A DNA stretch of 64,000 nucleotides from Carboxylicivirga caseinilyticus (GCA_025499705.1 JAFMVE010000031.1:1-64000), one strand, 5' to 3'; positions 46,299 through 56,685 are shown, counted from the stretch's first letter. The notes: generated from the sequence alone by a model not told the origin. Numbers and translations: made by a program.

Positions 46299-46500
46299 CA
46301 CAAACCATTCAAATGATCAGCTTTCTATACCTAATGTTTCAAAAAAACATTTCAATTAATATTTGTTGGAAAGAATGTTTGGAAGTTTCATTTAAAATCT
46401 GACAATAAAAGTGTTTGTTTTTCTACCATAATTGAATGATAATTTATATTTTTTCAACGTAAATTCTATTTGAAGAATGATAACCGATTAGATTGATTAT

Positions 46501-47358
46501 ATGAGATGGACGAATTACCACGGGCATAGTAAGTATTGTGATGGGCATGGGGAGATTGAGGAATATGTATTAAAAGCCATTGAGTTGAATATGGCTTGTA
46601 TTGGTATTTCATCACATGCTCCGGTGCCTTTTCATTCGGTGTGGAATATGCCTGCGGATAAAATAGAGCAGTATTGTAGTGAGATTGATTATTTAAAAGT
46701 TAAATATAAGGATAAGATAAGTGTATATAAATCATTGGAGGTAGATTATATACCCGGATTATTATCTCCAACGCATGTAGGAATTAATAAACTGGATCTT
46801 GATTATACAATTGGTTCTGTGCATTATGTCAGTTGTTTTGATGATGGTACACATTGGGAAATAGATGGTCCGGCACCTGAATTTAAAGTTGGCTTTGAAG
46901 AGATATTTCATTCTGATTTTAAAAAGTTAGCTGTGGAATTTTATGCTCTTCAAAATGAAATGTTGCAGAATCATACTCCTGACATTCTTGGTCATATGGA
47001 TAAGATTAAAATGCATAACGCTGATTTTAATTTGTTTGATGAAAACGAACAGTGGTATCTCGATCAGGTATATCAGACGTTAAAATTGGCTAAGGAAAAA
47101 AATGTTGTGGTTGAAATCAATACAAAAGCCTTTAAACGAAGTAACCATCTATTCCCTGGAGAGGAACATTTTCAATTTATTAAGGAAAATAATATACCCA
47201 TAACCATCAATAGTGATGCGCATCTTACAAAATTTCTGACATTGGGTTTTGAAGATGTAGCAAAGATGTTACTTTCAAAAGGAATCAATACCGTTTACGA
47301 ATTGATTAATGGAGAGTGGCAACCGGTGGAATTGGTTAGGGAAGGAATTTTAATATAA
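46501..47358 (+). CDS. PHP-domain histidinol-phosphatase-like hydrolase
   Basis: A 285-residue metal-dependent phosphoesterase of the PHP family, closest to HisK-type histidinol phosphatase. Metal ligands are visible in NYHGHSKYCDGHGE near the N terminus, GISSHAPVPF, SLEVDYIPG, GSVHYVSCFDD, ILGHMDKIK and ITINSDAH. The length is usual for the group. No other histidine biosynthesis genes are nearby, so the substrate could instead be another phosphomonoester. It is convergent with the carboxylase operon and shares a hairpin with it. Confidence 0.9.
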   Translation: MRWTNYHGHSKYCDGHGEIEEYVLKAIELNMACIGISSHAPVPFHSVWNMPADKIEQYCSEIDYLKVKYKDKISVYKSLEVDYIPGLLSPTHVGINKLDLDYTIGSVHYVSCFDDGTHWEIDGPAPEFKVGFEEIFHSDFKKLAVEFYALQNEMLQNHTPDILGHMDKIKMHNADFNLFDENEQWYLDQVYQTLKLAKEKNVVVEINTKAFKRSNHLFPGEEHFQFIKENNIPITINSDAHLTKFLTLGFEDVAKMLLSKGINTVYELINGEWQPVELVREGILI

Positions 47359-47390
47359 AAAAAGAGAGCAAGGCGAACCTTGCTCTTTAT
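47356..47390. terminator. Hairpin terminator between PHP gene and carboxylase operon
   Basis: AGAGCAAGG and CCTTGCTCT form a perfect 9-base stem with a CGAA loop. On the minus strand it is followed by a long U tract; on the plus strand the U tract is short. It mainly serves the leftward carboxylase operon. Confidence 0.85.
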
Positions 47391-47393
47391 CTG

Positions 47394-48932
47394 TTATAAT
47401 GGTATATTTCCATGTTTTTTAGGTGGATTCGACTCACTTTTATTGGCAGTCATTTCCAATGCCTGTATCAACTTAAATCGGGTTTCTTTCGGATAGATAA
47501 TCTCATCGATGTAACCCAGTTCAGCAGCCCGGTATGGATTAGCAAAATTCTCACGATAATCATCCACACGTTTTGCTTTCGATTCTTCATCAGTGTCACC
47601 TCTGAAGATAATATTTACTGCACCTTCAGGACCCATTACAGCAATTTCTGCTGTTGGATAAGCCATGTTGATGTCAGCTGCCAAATGTTTTGAAGCCATC
47701 ACATCGTATGCACCACCATATGCTTTACGGGTAATCACAGTTATTTTAGGTACAGTGGCCTCAGCATAAGCATAAAGTAATTTAGCACCGTGTTTGATAA
47801 TTCCTCCATATTCCTGTACGGTGCCTGGTAAGAATCCTGGTACATCTACGAAAGTTACCAATGGGATGTTGAATGCATCACAAAAACGCACAAAGCGCGC
47901 ACCTTTTGCTGATGAATCAATATCCAGAACACCGGCAAGGTAATTTGGTTGATTGGCTACGATACCAACTGTTTTACCATCCATTCGTCCGAAACCCGTG
48001 ATGATGTTTTGAGCGTAATGAGGCATTACCTCAAAGAAATGTTGATTGTCCACCACCTTACTAAGCAAATCATGCATATCATATGGCTTATTCGGGTCTG
48101 CCGGAATAAGTGATTGCAGTTCTTCCGTTTCGCGATGTATATCGTCTGTTGATTTAACTATAGGTGGATCTTCCATATTATTGGAAGGCAAAAAGCTCAA
48201 TAATTCACGAATCATCATTAATGTGTGTTCGTCATCATCTCCAACAAAATGCGCCACACCACTTTTTGAGTTGTGTGTCATTGCACCACCTAATTCTTCT
48301 TTGGTTACTTCTTCGTGTGTTACCGTTTTAATAACTTCTGGTCCGGTCACAAACATGTAACTCGAATCTTTGACCATAAAAATAAAGTCAGTAAGGGCAG
48401 GAGAGTATACGGCACCACCGGCACAAGGACCCATGATAGCAGAAATCTGAGGTATAACACCGGATGATTTTACATTCAAAAAGAAGATATCACCATAACC
48501 TGCTAAACTTTGAACTCCTTCTTGGATACGCGCTCCTCCTGAATCGTTTAACCCAATTAATGGAGCTCCCATTTTAAGAGCCAGTTTCGATATTTTTATG
48601 ATTTTATCAGCATTTGTTCTACTCAAAGAACCGCCAAAAACGGTAAAGTCCTGGGCAAAAACATAAACCAAACGGCCATCTACCTTACCGTAACCAGTAA
48701 TAAACCCATCACCCGGGAATTTTGTTTTTTCCATCCCAAAGTTGTTACAACGGTGTGTAACCAATTTATCCAACTCAACAAATGTACCCGGATCAAGAAA
48801 AAGATTGATGCGTTCACGTGCTGTTAGTTTACCTGCATCATGATGTTTGGCTATTCTGCTTTCGCCACCGCCAGCTTCTGCTTCACGGTTACGTTCTTCA
48901 AACTTCTTATATTTTTCGTCTAAATTTTGCAT
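47394..48932 (-). CDS. Acyl-CoA carboxylase beta subunit (carboxyltransferase)
   Basis: A 512-residue carboxyltransferase of the propionyl-CoA/methylmalonyl-CoA class. It has the two crotonase-like halves, with [69 protein letters not shown] and [20 protein letters not shown] in the first, and [20 protein letters not shown] and [20 protein letters not shown] in the second. It transfers the carboxyl group from biotin to an acyl-CoA such as propionyl-CoA. The biotin carrier and biotin carboxylase genes lie directly upstream in the same operon. No membrane decarboxylase subunit is present, so this is a carboxylase rather than a sodium pump. Confidence 0.93.
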   Translation of the reverse strand: MQNLDEKYKKFEERNREAEAGGGESRIAKHHDAGKLTARERINLFLDPGTFVELDKLVTHRCNNFGMEKTKFPGDGFITGYGKVDGRLVYVFAQDFTVFGGSLSRTNADKIIKISKLALKMGAPLIGLNDSGGARIQEGVQSLAGYGDIFFLNVKSSGVIPQISAIMGPCAGGAVYSPALTDFIFMVKDSSYMFVTGPEVIKTVTHEEVTKEELGGAMTHNSKSGVAHFVGDDDEHTLMMIRELLSFLPSNNMEDPPIVKSTDDIHRETEELQSLIPADPNKPYDMHDLLSKVVDNQHFFEVMPHYAQNIITGFGRMDGKTVGIVANQPNYLAGVLDIDSSAKGARFVRFCDAFNIPLVTFVDVPGFLPGTVQEYGGIIKHGAKLLYAYAEATVPKITVITRKAYGGAYDVMASKHLAADINMAYPTAEIAVMGPEGAVNIIFRGDTDEESKAKRVDDYRENFANPYRAAELGYIDEIIYPKETRFKLIQALEMTANKSESNPPKKHGNIPL

Positions 48933-48952
48933 TGTTTCTAATTTACCTGGAT

Positions 48953-49465
48953 TTACTGAGCTTCAATTTCGATTAGTGGCTGATGTCCTTCTACTGCATC
49001 ACCTACTTTTACATGAATAGATTTTACTATACCATCAGAGGCACTCTTGTATTCACTTTCCATCTTCATTGCAGAAACAATAATAACGGTCTGACCTTTT
49101 TCTACAATATCACCCTCCTGAACTGGTATTTTAACAATCTTGCCAGGCATAGGAGTGGAGATGATATTACTGCCTGTTTCCATATGGCTTTTGGCTTTGG
49201 CACGATATCGGGCCACAGCATCAACAACTTCTATTTCGTAATAGTTGTTAAGGGTATTTACTTTATACTGACTGGGTTCATCACCTTCAATCATTTCCAT
49301 GTTGATTGATTTGCCGTTTAGCAGAATTGAGTAGGTATCTGATTCTACTTTTTCGATGTCTAAATCATAAATACGACCGTCAATCTCAACTTTATAATTA
49401 GAGCCAACATGTTCTAATACATGAATCTTGGCAACTCTGGTATCTATTTTAAGTTCTAATGGCAT
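48953..49465 (-). CDS. Biotin carboxyl carrier subunit
   Basis: A 170-residue protein: an N-terminal domain of about 90 residues that docks to the carboxylase, and a C-terminal biotinyl domain with [20 protein letters not shown] and the biotinylation site SAMKMES (Lys134), followed by [20 protein letters not shown]. It carries carboxybiotin between the biotin carboxylase encoded just upstream (12-base gap) and the carboxyltransferase encoded just downstream (20-base gap). Confidence 0.93.
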   Translation of the reverse strand: MPLELKIDTRVAKIHVLEHVGSNYKVEIDGRIYDLDIEKVESDTYSILLNGKSINMEMIEGDEPSQYKVNTLNNYYEIEVVDAVARYRAKAKSHMETGSNIISTPMPGKIVKIPVQEGDIVEKGQTVIIVSAMKMESEYKSASDGIVKSIHVKVGDAVEGHQPLIEIEAQ

Positions 49466-49477
49466 CGTTGGTTGTTT

Positions 49478-50989
49478 TTAAAGTCTGATAACATTTTTTC
49501 TTCGACCAAATTCTTTCCATTGTGAAGTTTTATGTGTTGTATCCAGTGTATGTTCACCATCTAACTTCATTTTCTCTGTGTAGTCGAGATATGCAACTAA
49601 AAGGGCAATGTCTTCACAATAGTCTGAACAATCATCATCAGTCATCAGAAAGTCCATATTTTTTTCAATAAAATGAGTATCGTAGTTACCATCAACAAAA
49701 TCTTTGGCCTCCATAATCTTCGATACAAATGGAATAGATGTTTTTACACCGGTTATTTTGTACTCATAAAGGGCCCGTTTCATGCGTTCGATTGCTTCAC
49801 TCCGGGTAGGTGCCCACGAGATCAACTTAGAGATCATCGGATCATAATGAAATGGTATTTCATAACCTTCATATACATAACCATCCGTTCTAATACCCAA
49901 TCCAAGAGGTTCAGAAATACTTTTTACCACACCCGGACTTGGCATAAAATTATTCTTATGATCCTCGGCATAAATACGGCACTCGATAGCATGCCCATTC
50001 TGTCTTAAATCTTCTTGTTTAAAAGGTAGTGGCAATCCATTGGCGACGTTAATCTGTGCTTTAACAAGGTCGATACCGGTAACACGTTCTGTAATGGGAT
50101 GCTCAACCTGTAAACGGGTATTCATCTCAAGAAAATAAAAATTTAGATTGTTATCAACCAGAAATTCTACCGTTCCGGCACCAACGTAGTTAACCGATTT
50201 GGCTGCATCAATGGCTCTTTTACCCATTTCTTCACGAAGTTTTGGTGTCATTAATGGGGAAGGTGTTTCTTCCACTACCTTTTGGTGACGTCTTTGAACA
50301 GAACATTCGCGTTCGAATAAATGAACGTAGTTGCCATGTTGGTCAGCCATTATCTGAAATTCAATATGGTGAGGACCTTCTACATATTTTTCAATATAAA
50401 CAGCGTCGTTACCAAATGCAGATCGGGCTTCTGATTTAGCCATCTCATAAGCCGAAATAACATCTTTCTCTTCTCTTACCAGCCTCATTCCTTTACCACC
50501 ACCTCCGGCGCTTGCTTTTATCATTACCGGATATCCAATCTGATTGGCTATTTCCTTTAAACGCGTATTGTCAGTTATATTCTCTTCGGTGCCAGGAACA
50601 ACAGGAACGCCTGATTTTATCATCAGTTCGCGGGCAGTGAGTTTATCACCCATTGTATTTATGGCATGGATTGACGGACCAATAAAAATTATCCCAGCCT
50701 TACTTACCTTGTCAGCAAACGTTGCATTTTCTGATAAAAATCCATATCCAGGATGAATGGCATCTGCTTTTGCTATTTTAGCTACTTCAATGATTTTATC
50801 TATATTAAGATAGCTTTCTGCCGAACTGGCCGGGCCAACGCAATATGCTTCATCTGCATACCTAACGTGCATTGCCTTACGATCTGCCTCGGAGAAGACA
50901 GCGACTGATAAGATTCCCATCTCACGACAGGACCTCATAACTCTAACCGCTATTTCTCCACGGTTGGCTACTAATACTTTTTTAATCAT
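49478..50989 (-). CDS. Biotin carboxylase subunit of acyl-CoA carboxylase
   Basis: A 503-residue ATP-grasp enzyme that carboxylates biotin using ATP and bicarbonate. Motifs include KKVLVANRGEIAVRVMRSCR at the start, HPGYGFLSENATFA, the glycine-rich loop ASAGGGGKGMRLV, EKYVEGPHHIEFQIMAD, FLEMNTRLQVEHPITE and the C-terminal GHAIECRIYAED. Length is normal for a stand-alone biotin carboxylase, slightly extended at the C terminus. It is the first gene of the three-gene carboxylase operon. Together the operon fits propionyl-CoA carboxylase. Confidence 0.95.
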   Translation of the reverse strand: MIKKVLVANRGEIAVRVMRSCREMGILSVAVFSEADRKAMHVRYADEAYCVGPASSAESYLNIDKIIEVAKIAKADAIHPGYGFLSENATFADKVSKAGIIFIGPSIHAINTMGDKLTARELMIKSGVPVVPGTEENITDNTRLKEIANQIGYPVMIKASAGGGGKGMRLVREEKDVISAYEMAKSEARSAFGNDAVYIEKYVEGPHHIEFQIMADQHGNYVHLFERECSVQRRHQKVVEETPSPLMTPKLREEMGKRAIDAAKSVNYVGAGTVEFLVDNNLNFYFLEMNTRLQVEHPITERVTGIDLVKAQINVANGLPLPFKQEDLRQNGHAIECRIYAEDHKNNFMPSPGVVKSISEPLGLGIRTDGYVYEGYEIPFHYDPMISKLISWAPTRSEAIERMKRALYEYKITGVKTSIPFVSKIMEAKDFVDGNYDTHFIEKNMDFLMTDDDCSDYCEDIALLVAYLDYTEKMKLDGEHTLDTTHKTSQWKEFGRRKNVIRL

Positions 50990-51203
50990 AATAGAAATAA
51001 GGGTTTCTTATCGAGCATAATTGCTCTGCTATATAAAAAATTAAACACGTTTTTGTTCTATAATGTAAATAAAGATTCAAAAGTCCTTAACTATGAAAGT
51101 CCGTTAAATGTTCAATTGAGAAGACTAAAAAATCATTTGTGTGGAATGAGTATAAATAACGAAACAGCACAACCACTCTGCAATTCAATGGTTATTAATT
51201 GTA

Positions 51204-51211
51204 TATATTTG
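51204..51211 (+). promoter_or_regulatory. -7 promoter box of ferritin gene
   Basis: TATATTTG, perfect consensus, with a predicted start near 51216 and a leader of about 26 bases. No TTG at the right distance. No Fur box can be recognised. Confidence 0.5.
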
Positions 51212-51241
51212 GATTATTAATCTGACAAAATTTTAACTGAT

Positions 51242-51748
51242 ATGCTGAATAAGAACGTTGAAGAAGCTCTGGTAAAACAAATTGAGAAAGAAGCATACTC
51301 TTCAAATTTTTACCTTGCCATGGCTGTATGGGCTGATACGAATGGATTTGAAGGAACCGCTAAATGGTTTTATGCTCAAGCTGATGAAGAACGCTTACAC
51401 ATGCTAAAATTCATCAAATATGTTAATGAAAGAGGAGGGAAATCTGTAATTCCTTCAATTGAACAACCTCCATATGATTATAAGGATATGAAGGAAGTTT
51501 TTGCTAAAACTCTTGAGCACGAGCAATATGTAACTCAATTAATAAACGATATCATTGCAGTATGTGTGGAAGAAAAAGATTATACAACACAAACATGGAT
51601 GCAATGGTTTGTTAATGAGCAAATAGAAGAAGAAGCTTCTGTTGCTGCCATTAATGATAAATTAAGAATATTGGGCGATCATAGTTTGTATATGTTTGAT
51701 AGAGATATTTTGGCTATGAGAGGCAATACTCCTGCAAGCGCAGAATAA
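51242..51748 (+). CDS. ftnA: Non-haem ferritin
   Basis: A 168-residue ferritin, assembling as a 24-mer iron-storage cage in the cytoplasm. All ferroxidase residues of the FtnA type are present at the standard positions: Glu17, Glu50 and His53 (in ADEERLHML), Glu94 (LEHEQYV), Gln127 and Glu130 (VNEQIEEE). The absence of a haem-binding Met and the length separate it from bacterioferritin. Monocistronic, with its own promoter and a terminator. Confidence 0.95.
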   Translation: MLNKNVEEALVKQIEKEAYSSNFYLAMAVWADTNGFEGTAKWFYAQADEERLHMLKFIKYVNERGGKSVIPSIEQPPYDYKDMKEVFAKTLEHEQYVTQLINDIIAVCVEEKDYTTQTWMQWFVNEQIEEEASVAAINDKLRILGDHSLYMFDRDILAMRGNTPASAE

Positions 51749-51769
51749 AAAATAAGTTGTTTTAAAAAG

Positions 51770-51793
51770 AAAAGCCCCTTTCGGGGCTTTTTT
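51770..51793. terminator. Bidirectional terminator between ferritin and GH15 genes
   Basis: AAAAGCCCC and GGGGCTTTT with a TTTC loop, and T or A runs on both sides. The last bases overlap the end of the convergent GH15 gene. Confidence 0.9.
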
Positions 51794-53600
51794 AATGTTT
51801 GATAGTATACAGAATCTGTTCTTCTTTTGTTATTTGTTCTCCGGTTAAAATGATTGCTGTTTCAATAATTGCCAGATGGGAATATGCCTGAGGGAAATTC
51901 CCTAACATTCGGCGAGTATTAAAGTCAAGATCTTCACTAAATAAGCCAAGGTGGTTACCCGATTTTAAAAGTTCATCGAATTTACGTTTTGCCTCATCTT
52001 TTAATCCGATCTTGTACAAACTTTTAATCAACCAGAATGAACATATGGTGAATGCAGACTGAGGCTCACCAAAATCATCTTCGTTCTTATATCTAAACAT
52101 CAATCCTTTATATTCAAGATCTTTTTGAATAGCTAATACGGTTTTTTGATACTTATCACTGCTGGCATGAATAAAATCATAACTTTCCATTAAAAGAACT
52201 GAAGCATCCAGGTCGTCACTACCATAGGCTTGCGTAAAGGCTTGTTTTTTCTCTGACCAAGCATTATTATGGATGTCAATTTGGATTTCCTCTTTCAGAA
52301 TTTTCCATTCATTGGCATATCCGTCACATTTCAGTAAACGGGCTATTTTTTCTGCACGATCAATTGCTACCCAACAAAGAACCTTACTAAAAGTAAAGTG
52401 CTTACCTTCACTTCTTATTTCCCAGATTCCTTTGTCCGGTTCTTGCCAGTTATCTTTTACAATGGTTGCAATATTTCTTACTATGGTCCAAAGGTCCTCA
52501 CTTCGTTCAAGAGTTATTGGGTACAATTTGAAATATTGTAAGATTACATCCATCAAAATACCATAAATATCATTTTGCTTCTGAACATATGCTGCATTTC
52601 CTATTCGAACTGGTTTACTTCCTTCATATCCATCCAAATGAGAAAGTTCCATTTCATGTAATTGTTTTTCACCATGAATTCCATACATGATCTGCATTTT
52701 TTCTCCTTTATCTGGCATCAGATTTACAATAAAATCAAGGTAACGCTCTACAATACGGGTATGTCCCAATTGTGTCATAATGTTTACAACCATGGAAGCA
52801 TCCCTGATCCAGCAAAAGCGATAATCCCAATTACGCACCTCACCAATTGTTTCAGGAAGAGAGGTGGTTAATGCTGCAAGTATGGCACCTGATTTTTGAT
52901 AGTTTAGAAGTTTAAGTGTTAATGCACTCCTCAGAATTTCATTTTCGTATTGCTTATAAGTTGTTGTTCTTTCCGACCAATTAAGCCAGTATACTTTGGT
53001 CCGTTGATGCTTTAAATATGAACGAGCTGTTGTTTGAACCAATAGTTTTTGATTGTAGCTCAAAAGAAAAAACTCATTTTGCTTAATCTTTATTTTACTG
53101 GAGTCTACAACGTTTTGTTTATCTAACGAAGTATATAAATAAATGGAATCGTATTCTCCTTCGACAGTATGTGCTTTGATGTAATCCTTGTGTATTTCTA
53201 TGCTTGTTGGAAATTCGGCATACTCCAGCTGTGGATTAAAATTTACTGTAACTTCGACTTCACCTCTAATGTGTTTGATATATCTTACAACATCAGGTGG
53301 AGTATAATATTTGCCATTTTCGTTTCGATAACGAGGCATAAAATCATGTAATTCAAATTCACCGGTTGCACATACAAAACGGGTAACCAATATATTGGTT
53401 CGTGGCAGATAAAACTGTTCTGAAGAATATTCACCAACAGGTTTCAATCCAAATGATCCCCCTTTTTTCTCATCTAATATTTTTGCAAATGTAGATGGAG
53501 ATGCAAAATGAGGTAAGCATAACCACTCAATCGAGCCCTTTTCCGATACCAATGCTGCACTTCTGCAATTACCAATTATTCCATAATTGAGATTTTTCAT
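51792..53600 (-). CDS. Glycoside hydrolase family 15 protein (trehalase/glucoamylase-like)
   Basis: A 602-residue GH15 enzyme without a signal peptide, so cytoplasmic. The N-terminal beta-sandwich begins NYGIIGNCRSAALVSEKGSI, and the (alpha/alpha)6 barrel carries RNWDYRFCWIRDASMVV. The general acid is in GIWEIRSEGKHFTFSKVLCW. At the usual second acid, where many members read EGxF before xCSFW, this one has PQSAFTICSFW, so Gln occupies the expected Glu position in my alignment; a nearby Glu (FGEPQ) could substitute. GH15 proteins of this kind include trehalases. It is divergent from the trehalose synthase/phosphatase fusion, 161 bases apart, which supports a trehalose link. Confidence 0.88.
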   Translation of the reverse strand: MKNLNYGIIGNCRSAALVSEKGSIEWLCLPHFASPSTFAKILDEKKGGSFGLKPVGEYSSEQFYLPRTNILVTRFVCATGEFELHDFMPRYRNENGKYYTPPDVVRYIKHIRGEVEVTVNFNPQLEYAEFPTSIEIHKDYIKAHTVEGEYDSIYLYTSLDKQNVVDSSKIKIKQNEFFLLSYNQKLLVQTTARSYLKHQRTKVYWLNWSERTTTYKQYENEILRSALTLKLLNYQKSGAILAALTTSLPETIGEVRNWDYRFCWIRDASMVVNIMTQLGHTRIVERYLDFIVNLMPDKGEKMQIMYGIHGEKQLHEMELSHLDGYEGSKPVRIGNAAYVQKQNDIYGILMDVILQYFKLYPITLERSEDLWTIVRNIATIVKDNWQEPDKGIWEIRSEGKHFTFSKVLCWVAIDRAEKIARLLKCDGYANEWKILKEEIQIDIHNNAWSEKKQAFTQAYGSDDLDASVLLMESYDFIHASSDKYQKTVLAIQKDLEYKGLMFRYKNEDDFGEPQSAFTICSFWLIKSLYKIGLKDEAKRKFDELLKSGNHLGLFSEDLDFNTRRMLGNFPQAYSHLAIIETAIILTGEQITKEEQILYTIKH

Positions 53601-53761
53601 AGGCTAATAACTATTATCGAGTTTGTTTGTTGTTTAATGAAATGGTAAGCTTTATTTTGCTTCAGTACTGCGAAAAAAGGGTATTTTTATGTATTTTGCT
53701 ACTTTTCGTAGTATTTGTTTATGAATAATTAGTAGATAAACTAAAAATATAATTAGAATTT

Positions 53762-55975
53762 ATGTCCAAATTACACATTGTTGCCAATAGATTACCTTAT
53801 AGTATTAAAAAAGAAAATGATGAATTTGAACTGATTGAAAGTGTTGGTGGACTTGCCACTGGAATGAAATCAGTTTATAAAGATTACGGAGGGAAATGGA
53901 TTGGTTGGTCTGGCTTAAATTCAGATGACCTTAACGAAAGTGAAAGTAAGAAAATTGATAACCTACTTGGAGAAAAGAATTGTGTAACGGTTCCTCTTAG
54001 TGAAAATGAAATTATTGAATATTACGAAGGATTCAGTAATAAAACAATCTGGCCTCTTTTTCACTATTTCACTCAATATGTTGATTATTCTCCGGTAAAC
54101 TGGGAAACATATAAAATAGTTAATCAACGTTTTGCTGATAAAGTTCTGGAAGTTTGTGAAGAAGGTGATACCGTTTGGGTTCATGATTACCAGTTATTGC
54201 TGGTTCCGGACATGATCAAATCAATTAAACCCGGTGTCACGGTAGGTTTCTTTTTACATATACCTTTCCCTTCATACGAGGTGTTCAGAATTTTACCTTG
54301 GCGTATGGAATTACTAAAAGGAATGCTGGGAGCTGATTTATTAGGTTTCCATATTTATGATTATGAGCGTCACTTTATTAGTTCTGTTCGTCGCTTATAT
54401 GGTTGTGAAATAAATTTCAACCAAATTAATCTGGAAGACAGGGTGATTAAAGTTGATGCTTATCCAATGGGTATCGATTACGATAAATTTGTGAATGCAG
54501 CAACCGATGTAATGCATAAAAGTATTCATGAACGATCAGATCTACATAAAGAGTTAGAGAAGTATTTTCTAATGGCTCCGAACAGGAGATTAATATTATC
54601 CATTGATCGTTTAGATTACTCTAAAGGAATACCTCAAAGATTAAGAGCTTTTGGTGTTTTTTTAAGAAAATACCCTGAGTTTAGAGGTAAAGTCACTATG
54701 ATTATGTTGGCTGTTCCAAGCAGAGGACATGTAGAAGAATATCAGATTCTGAAAAAGGAAGTTGATGAGTTAGTTGGAAATATAAATGGTGAGTTTGGTA
54801 AGGTTAACTATGTACCTGTTTGGTATTTCTATCGATCATTACCTTTCGAGAATTTAATTGAATTATACAGTTCTTGTGATGTTGCACTGATTACACCTTT
54901 AAGAGATGGAATGAATCTGGTTGCTAAAGAATATGTTGCATCCCGGATAACAGGTACCGGTAGTATTGTTTTAAGTGAAATGGCCGGAGTTAGTAAAGAA
55001 ATGGGAGAAGCAATTACCATTAACCCAATCAACGAAGATGAAATAGCAGATGCCTTACATCGCGCATTAACAATGCCCGTGCCGGAACAAAAAGACCGAA
55101 TGAAGTTGTTACAACAGCGAATTCAGAGGTATTCGGTGTTTAAATGGGCCAGTGATTTTGTTAATGACCTGAATAAGGTAAAGGAAGTTCAAAAAGAGTT
55201 TTTGGCAAAGAAAATTTCGAAAACAGTATATCAAGAACTTGATAAGAAATATGCTAAAGCAAAGAACAGAGCTATCTTTCTGGATTACGATGGAACGTTA
55301 ACTGGATTTCATAAAAATCCACTGGAGGCTAAACCTAATGAAGAGTTATTCGAAATTCTGAACAGGCTGATAGCTGATGAAAAAAATACGGTTACAATTA
55401 TAAGTGGTCGCGACAGATACACACTTGAAAAATGGTTCGCAAATGTGCCGATAAATTTAATTTGTGAACACGGTGTTTGGTTACGAAAATTGGGTGAAGA
55501 GTGGGAAACACTTACCAATGTAAATAATGATTGGATGCCTATGATTCGTCCTGTTCTGGAAAGGTTTGTGGATCGAACTCCGGGTTCTTTTATTGAAGAG
55601 AAAAACTATTCTTTAGTGTGGCACTATCGTAAAGCAGAACCTGAGCAAAGTGAAATTAGAGCGAATGAATTAAAAGATGAGTTGTTGGGTCTGATTGGTA
55701 ACCTTAACCTAGAGATAATGGAAGGAAGTAAGGTTATTGAAGTGAAAAATGGCGGAATCAACAAAGGAATAGCAGCCCTGCAGTTTATTAAAAATAAACA
55801 TTTTGATTTTATCACTGCTATCGGAGATGACTGGACAGACGAGTTTATGTTCCGCGAATTACCAAATGATACGATTAGTATTAAGGTGGGGCTAAAACGA
55901 ACGGCCGCTAATTATAAATTAGAGTCGGTTGAAGCTGTAAGAGGGTTTTTAAAGAAATTAGGTCAACATAACTAA
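53762..55975 (+). CDS. Bifunctional trehalose-6-phosphate synthase/phosphatase
   Basis: A 737-residue fusion that makes trehalose from UDP-glucose and glucose-6-phosphate. Residues about 1-480 are a GT20 OtsA domain: ANRLPYSIKKEN, ESVGGLATGMKSVY, VWVHDYQLLLVPDMIK, FFLHIPFPSYEVFRILPWR, SIDRLDYSKGIPQRLRAF and LRDGMNLVAKEYVAS. Residues about 500-737 are a HAD-type OtsB phosphatase: FLDYDGTLTGFHKNP, TIISGRDRYTLEKWF and IGDDWTDEFMF. Both active sites look intact. Such fusions are typical of Bacteroidota and eukaryotes. The product would protect against osmotic stress, consistent with a marine setting and with the divergent GH15 hydrolase. Confidence 0.95.
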   Translation: MSKLHIVANRLPYSIKKENDEFELIESVGGLATGMKSVYKDYGGKWIGWSGLNSDDLNESESKKIDNLLGEKNCVTVPLSENEIIEYYEGFSNKTIWPLFHYFTQYVDYSPVNWETYKIVNQRFADKVLEVCEEGDTVWVHDYQLLLVPDMIKSIKPGVTVGFFLHIPFPSYEVFRILPWRMELLKGMLGADLLGFHIYDYERHFISSVRRLYGCEINFNQINLEDRVIKVDAYPMGIDYDKFVNAATDVMHKSIHERSDLHKELEKYFLMAPNRRLILSIDRLDYSKGIPQRLRAFGVFLRKYPEFRGKVTMIMLAVPSRGHVEEYQILKKEVDELVGNINGEFGKVNYVPVWYFYRSLPFENLIELYSSCDVALITPLRDGMNLVAKEYVASRITGTGSIVLSEMAGVSKEMGEAITINPINEDEIADALHRALTMPVPEQKDRMKLLQQRIQRYSVFKWASDFVNDLNKVKEVQKEFLAKKISKTVYQELDKKYAKAKNRAIFLDYDGTLTGFHKNPLEAKPNEELFEILNRLIADEKNTVTIISGRDRYTLEKWFANVPINLICEHGVWLRKLGEEWETLTNVNNDWMPMIRPVLERFVDRTPGSFIEEKNYSLVWHYRKAEPEQSEIRANELKDELLGLIGNLNLEIMEGSKVIEVKNGGINKGIAALQFIKNKHFDFITAIGDDWTDEFMFRELPNDTISIKVGLKRTAANYKLESVEAVRGFLKKLGQHN

Positions 55976-55977
55976 TT

Positions 55978-56005
55978 AAAACGGATGGGTTAGCCCATCC
56001 GTTTT
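55978..56005 (+). terminator. Intrinsic terminator after trehalose gene
   Basis: AAAACGGATGGG and CCCATCCGTTTT form a perfect 12-base stem with a TTAG loop and a following T run. Confidence 0.92.
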
Positions 56006-56159
56006 TGTTTATACAATAGGAGGCTCCAAAACAAATCTATTTTTTTAAGAGATTATAAACGTGTTGTATCAATAATAGGATTATCTAAAAAGATAGTCTA
56101 AGTTTGGTATTGGAAATCTAGCTGTAAATATTGTTTTAATGTTTAAAGAGTAAAGTGTA

Positions 56160-56648
56160 ATGTCTGAAATAAGAAAACTATCTAATCCGTTTTTGAAGTC
56201 TAAAGGTGAAGATTACCAGTGTTTTGGTTGTTCTCCCAATAATACACAAGGTCTGTTAATGGAGTTTTATTCTGATGGAAAATATGTGTATGCAAATTGG
56301 AAACCTGAAAAAAGATTTGAAGGTTATAAAAATGTGGTTCATGGTGGAATACAGGCAACAATAATGGATGAAATAGCAAGCTGGACGATCTATTCTTTAT
56401 TGGATACAGCTGGTGTTACTCAAAAAATGGAAGTTAATTACCACAGATCTTTATTTGCTAATAATTCAGAAGTTAAGATAAAAGCAGAAGTGAAGTCTTC
56501 TAATGAGAAGCAAGCTGTTATTTATGTAGAAATACTAAATCAGAATAATATAGTTTGTAGTAGTGCCGATGTGGTTTATTTTTTATTTCCAACTGATATT
56601 GCCAAAATCAAATATCATTATCCTGGTAAGGAAGCTTTCTGGAATTAA
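56160..56648 (+). CDS. PaaI-type hotdog thioesterase
   Basis: A 162-residue hotdog-fold acyl-CoA thioesterase. The N-terminal CFGCSPNNTQGLLMEFYSDG and the catalytic region VVHGGIQATIMDEIASWTIY are characteristic of the PaaI/YbaW-like group, with the Asp or Glu on the central helix. The rest, MEVNYHRSLFANNSEVKIKA, is the expected beta-sheet. Substrate unknown. Standing alone, with its stop codon overlapping the U tract of a terminator on the opposite strand. Confidence 0.88.
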   Translation: MSEIRKLSNPFLKSKGEDYQCFGCSPNNTQGLLMEFYSDGKYVYANWKPEKRFEGYKNVVHGGIQATIMDEIASWTIYSLLDTAGVTQKMEVNYHRSLFANNSEVKIKAEVKSSNEKQAVIYVEILNQNNIVCSSADVVYFLFPTDIAKIKYHYPGKEAFWN

Positions 56649-56685
56649 AAAAGCCCCGCTCTTAAGGAAAGAAATTGAACGGGGC
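56647..56685 (-). terminator. Terminator for leftward transcription
   Basis: GCCCCG and CGGGGC pair across a 21-base loop, followed on the minus strand by six U residues; on the plus strand no T run follows. It must end a leftward transcript, most simply that of the AraC/TPR regulator whose stop codon is 500 bases upstream. Confidence 0.55.

Noticed and set aside
47394-50989. Sodium-pumping methylmalonyl-CoA or oxaloacetate decarboxylase
   Set aside because: No membrane beta subunit gene is present and a biotin carboxylase subunit is, which makes it an ATP-dependent carboxylase.
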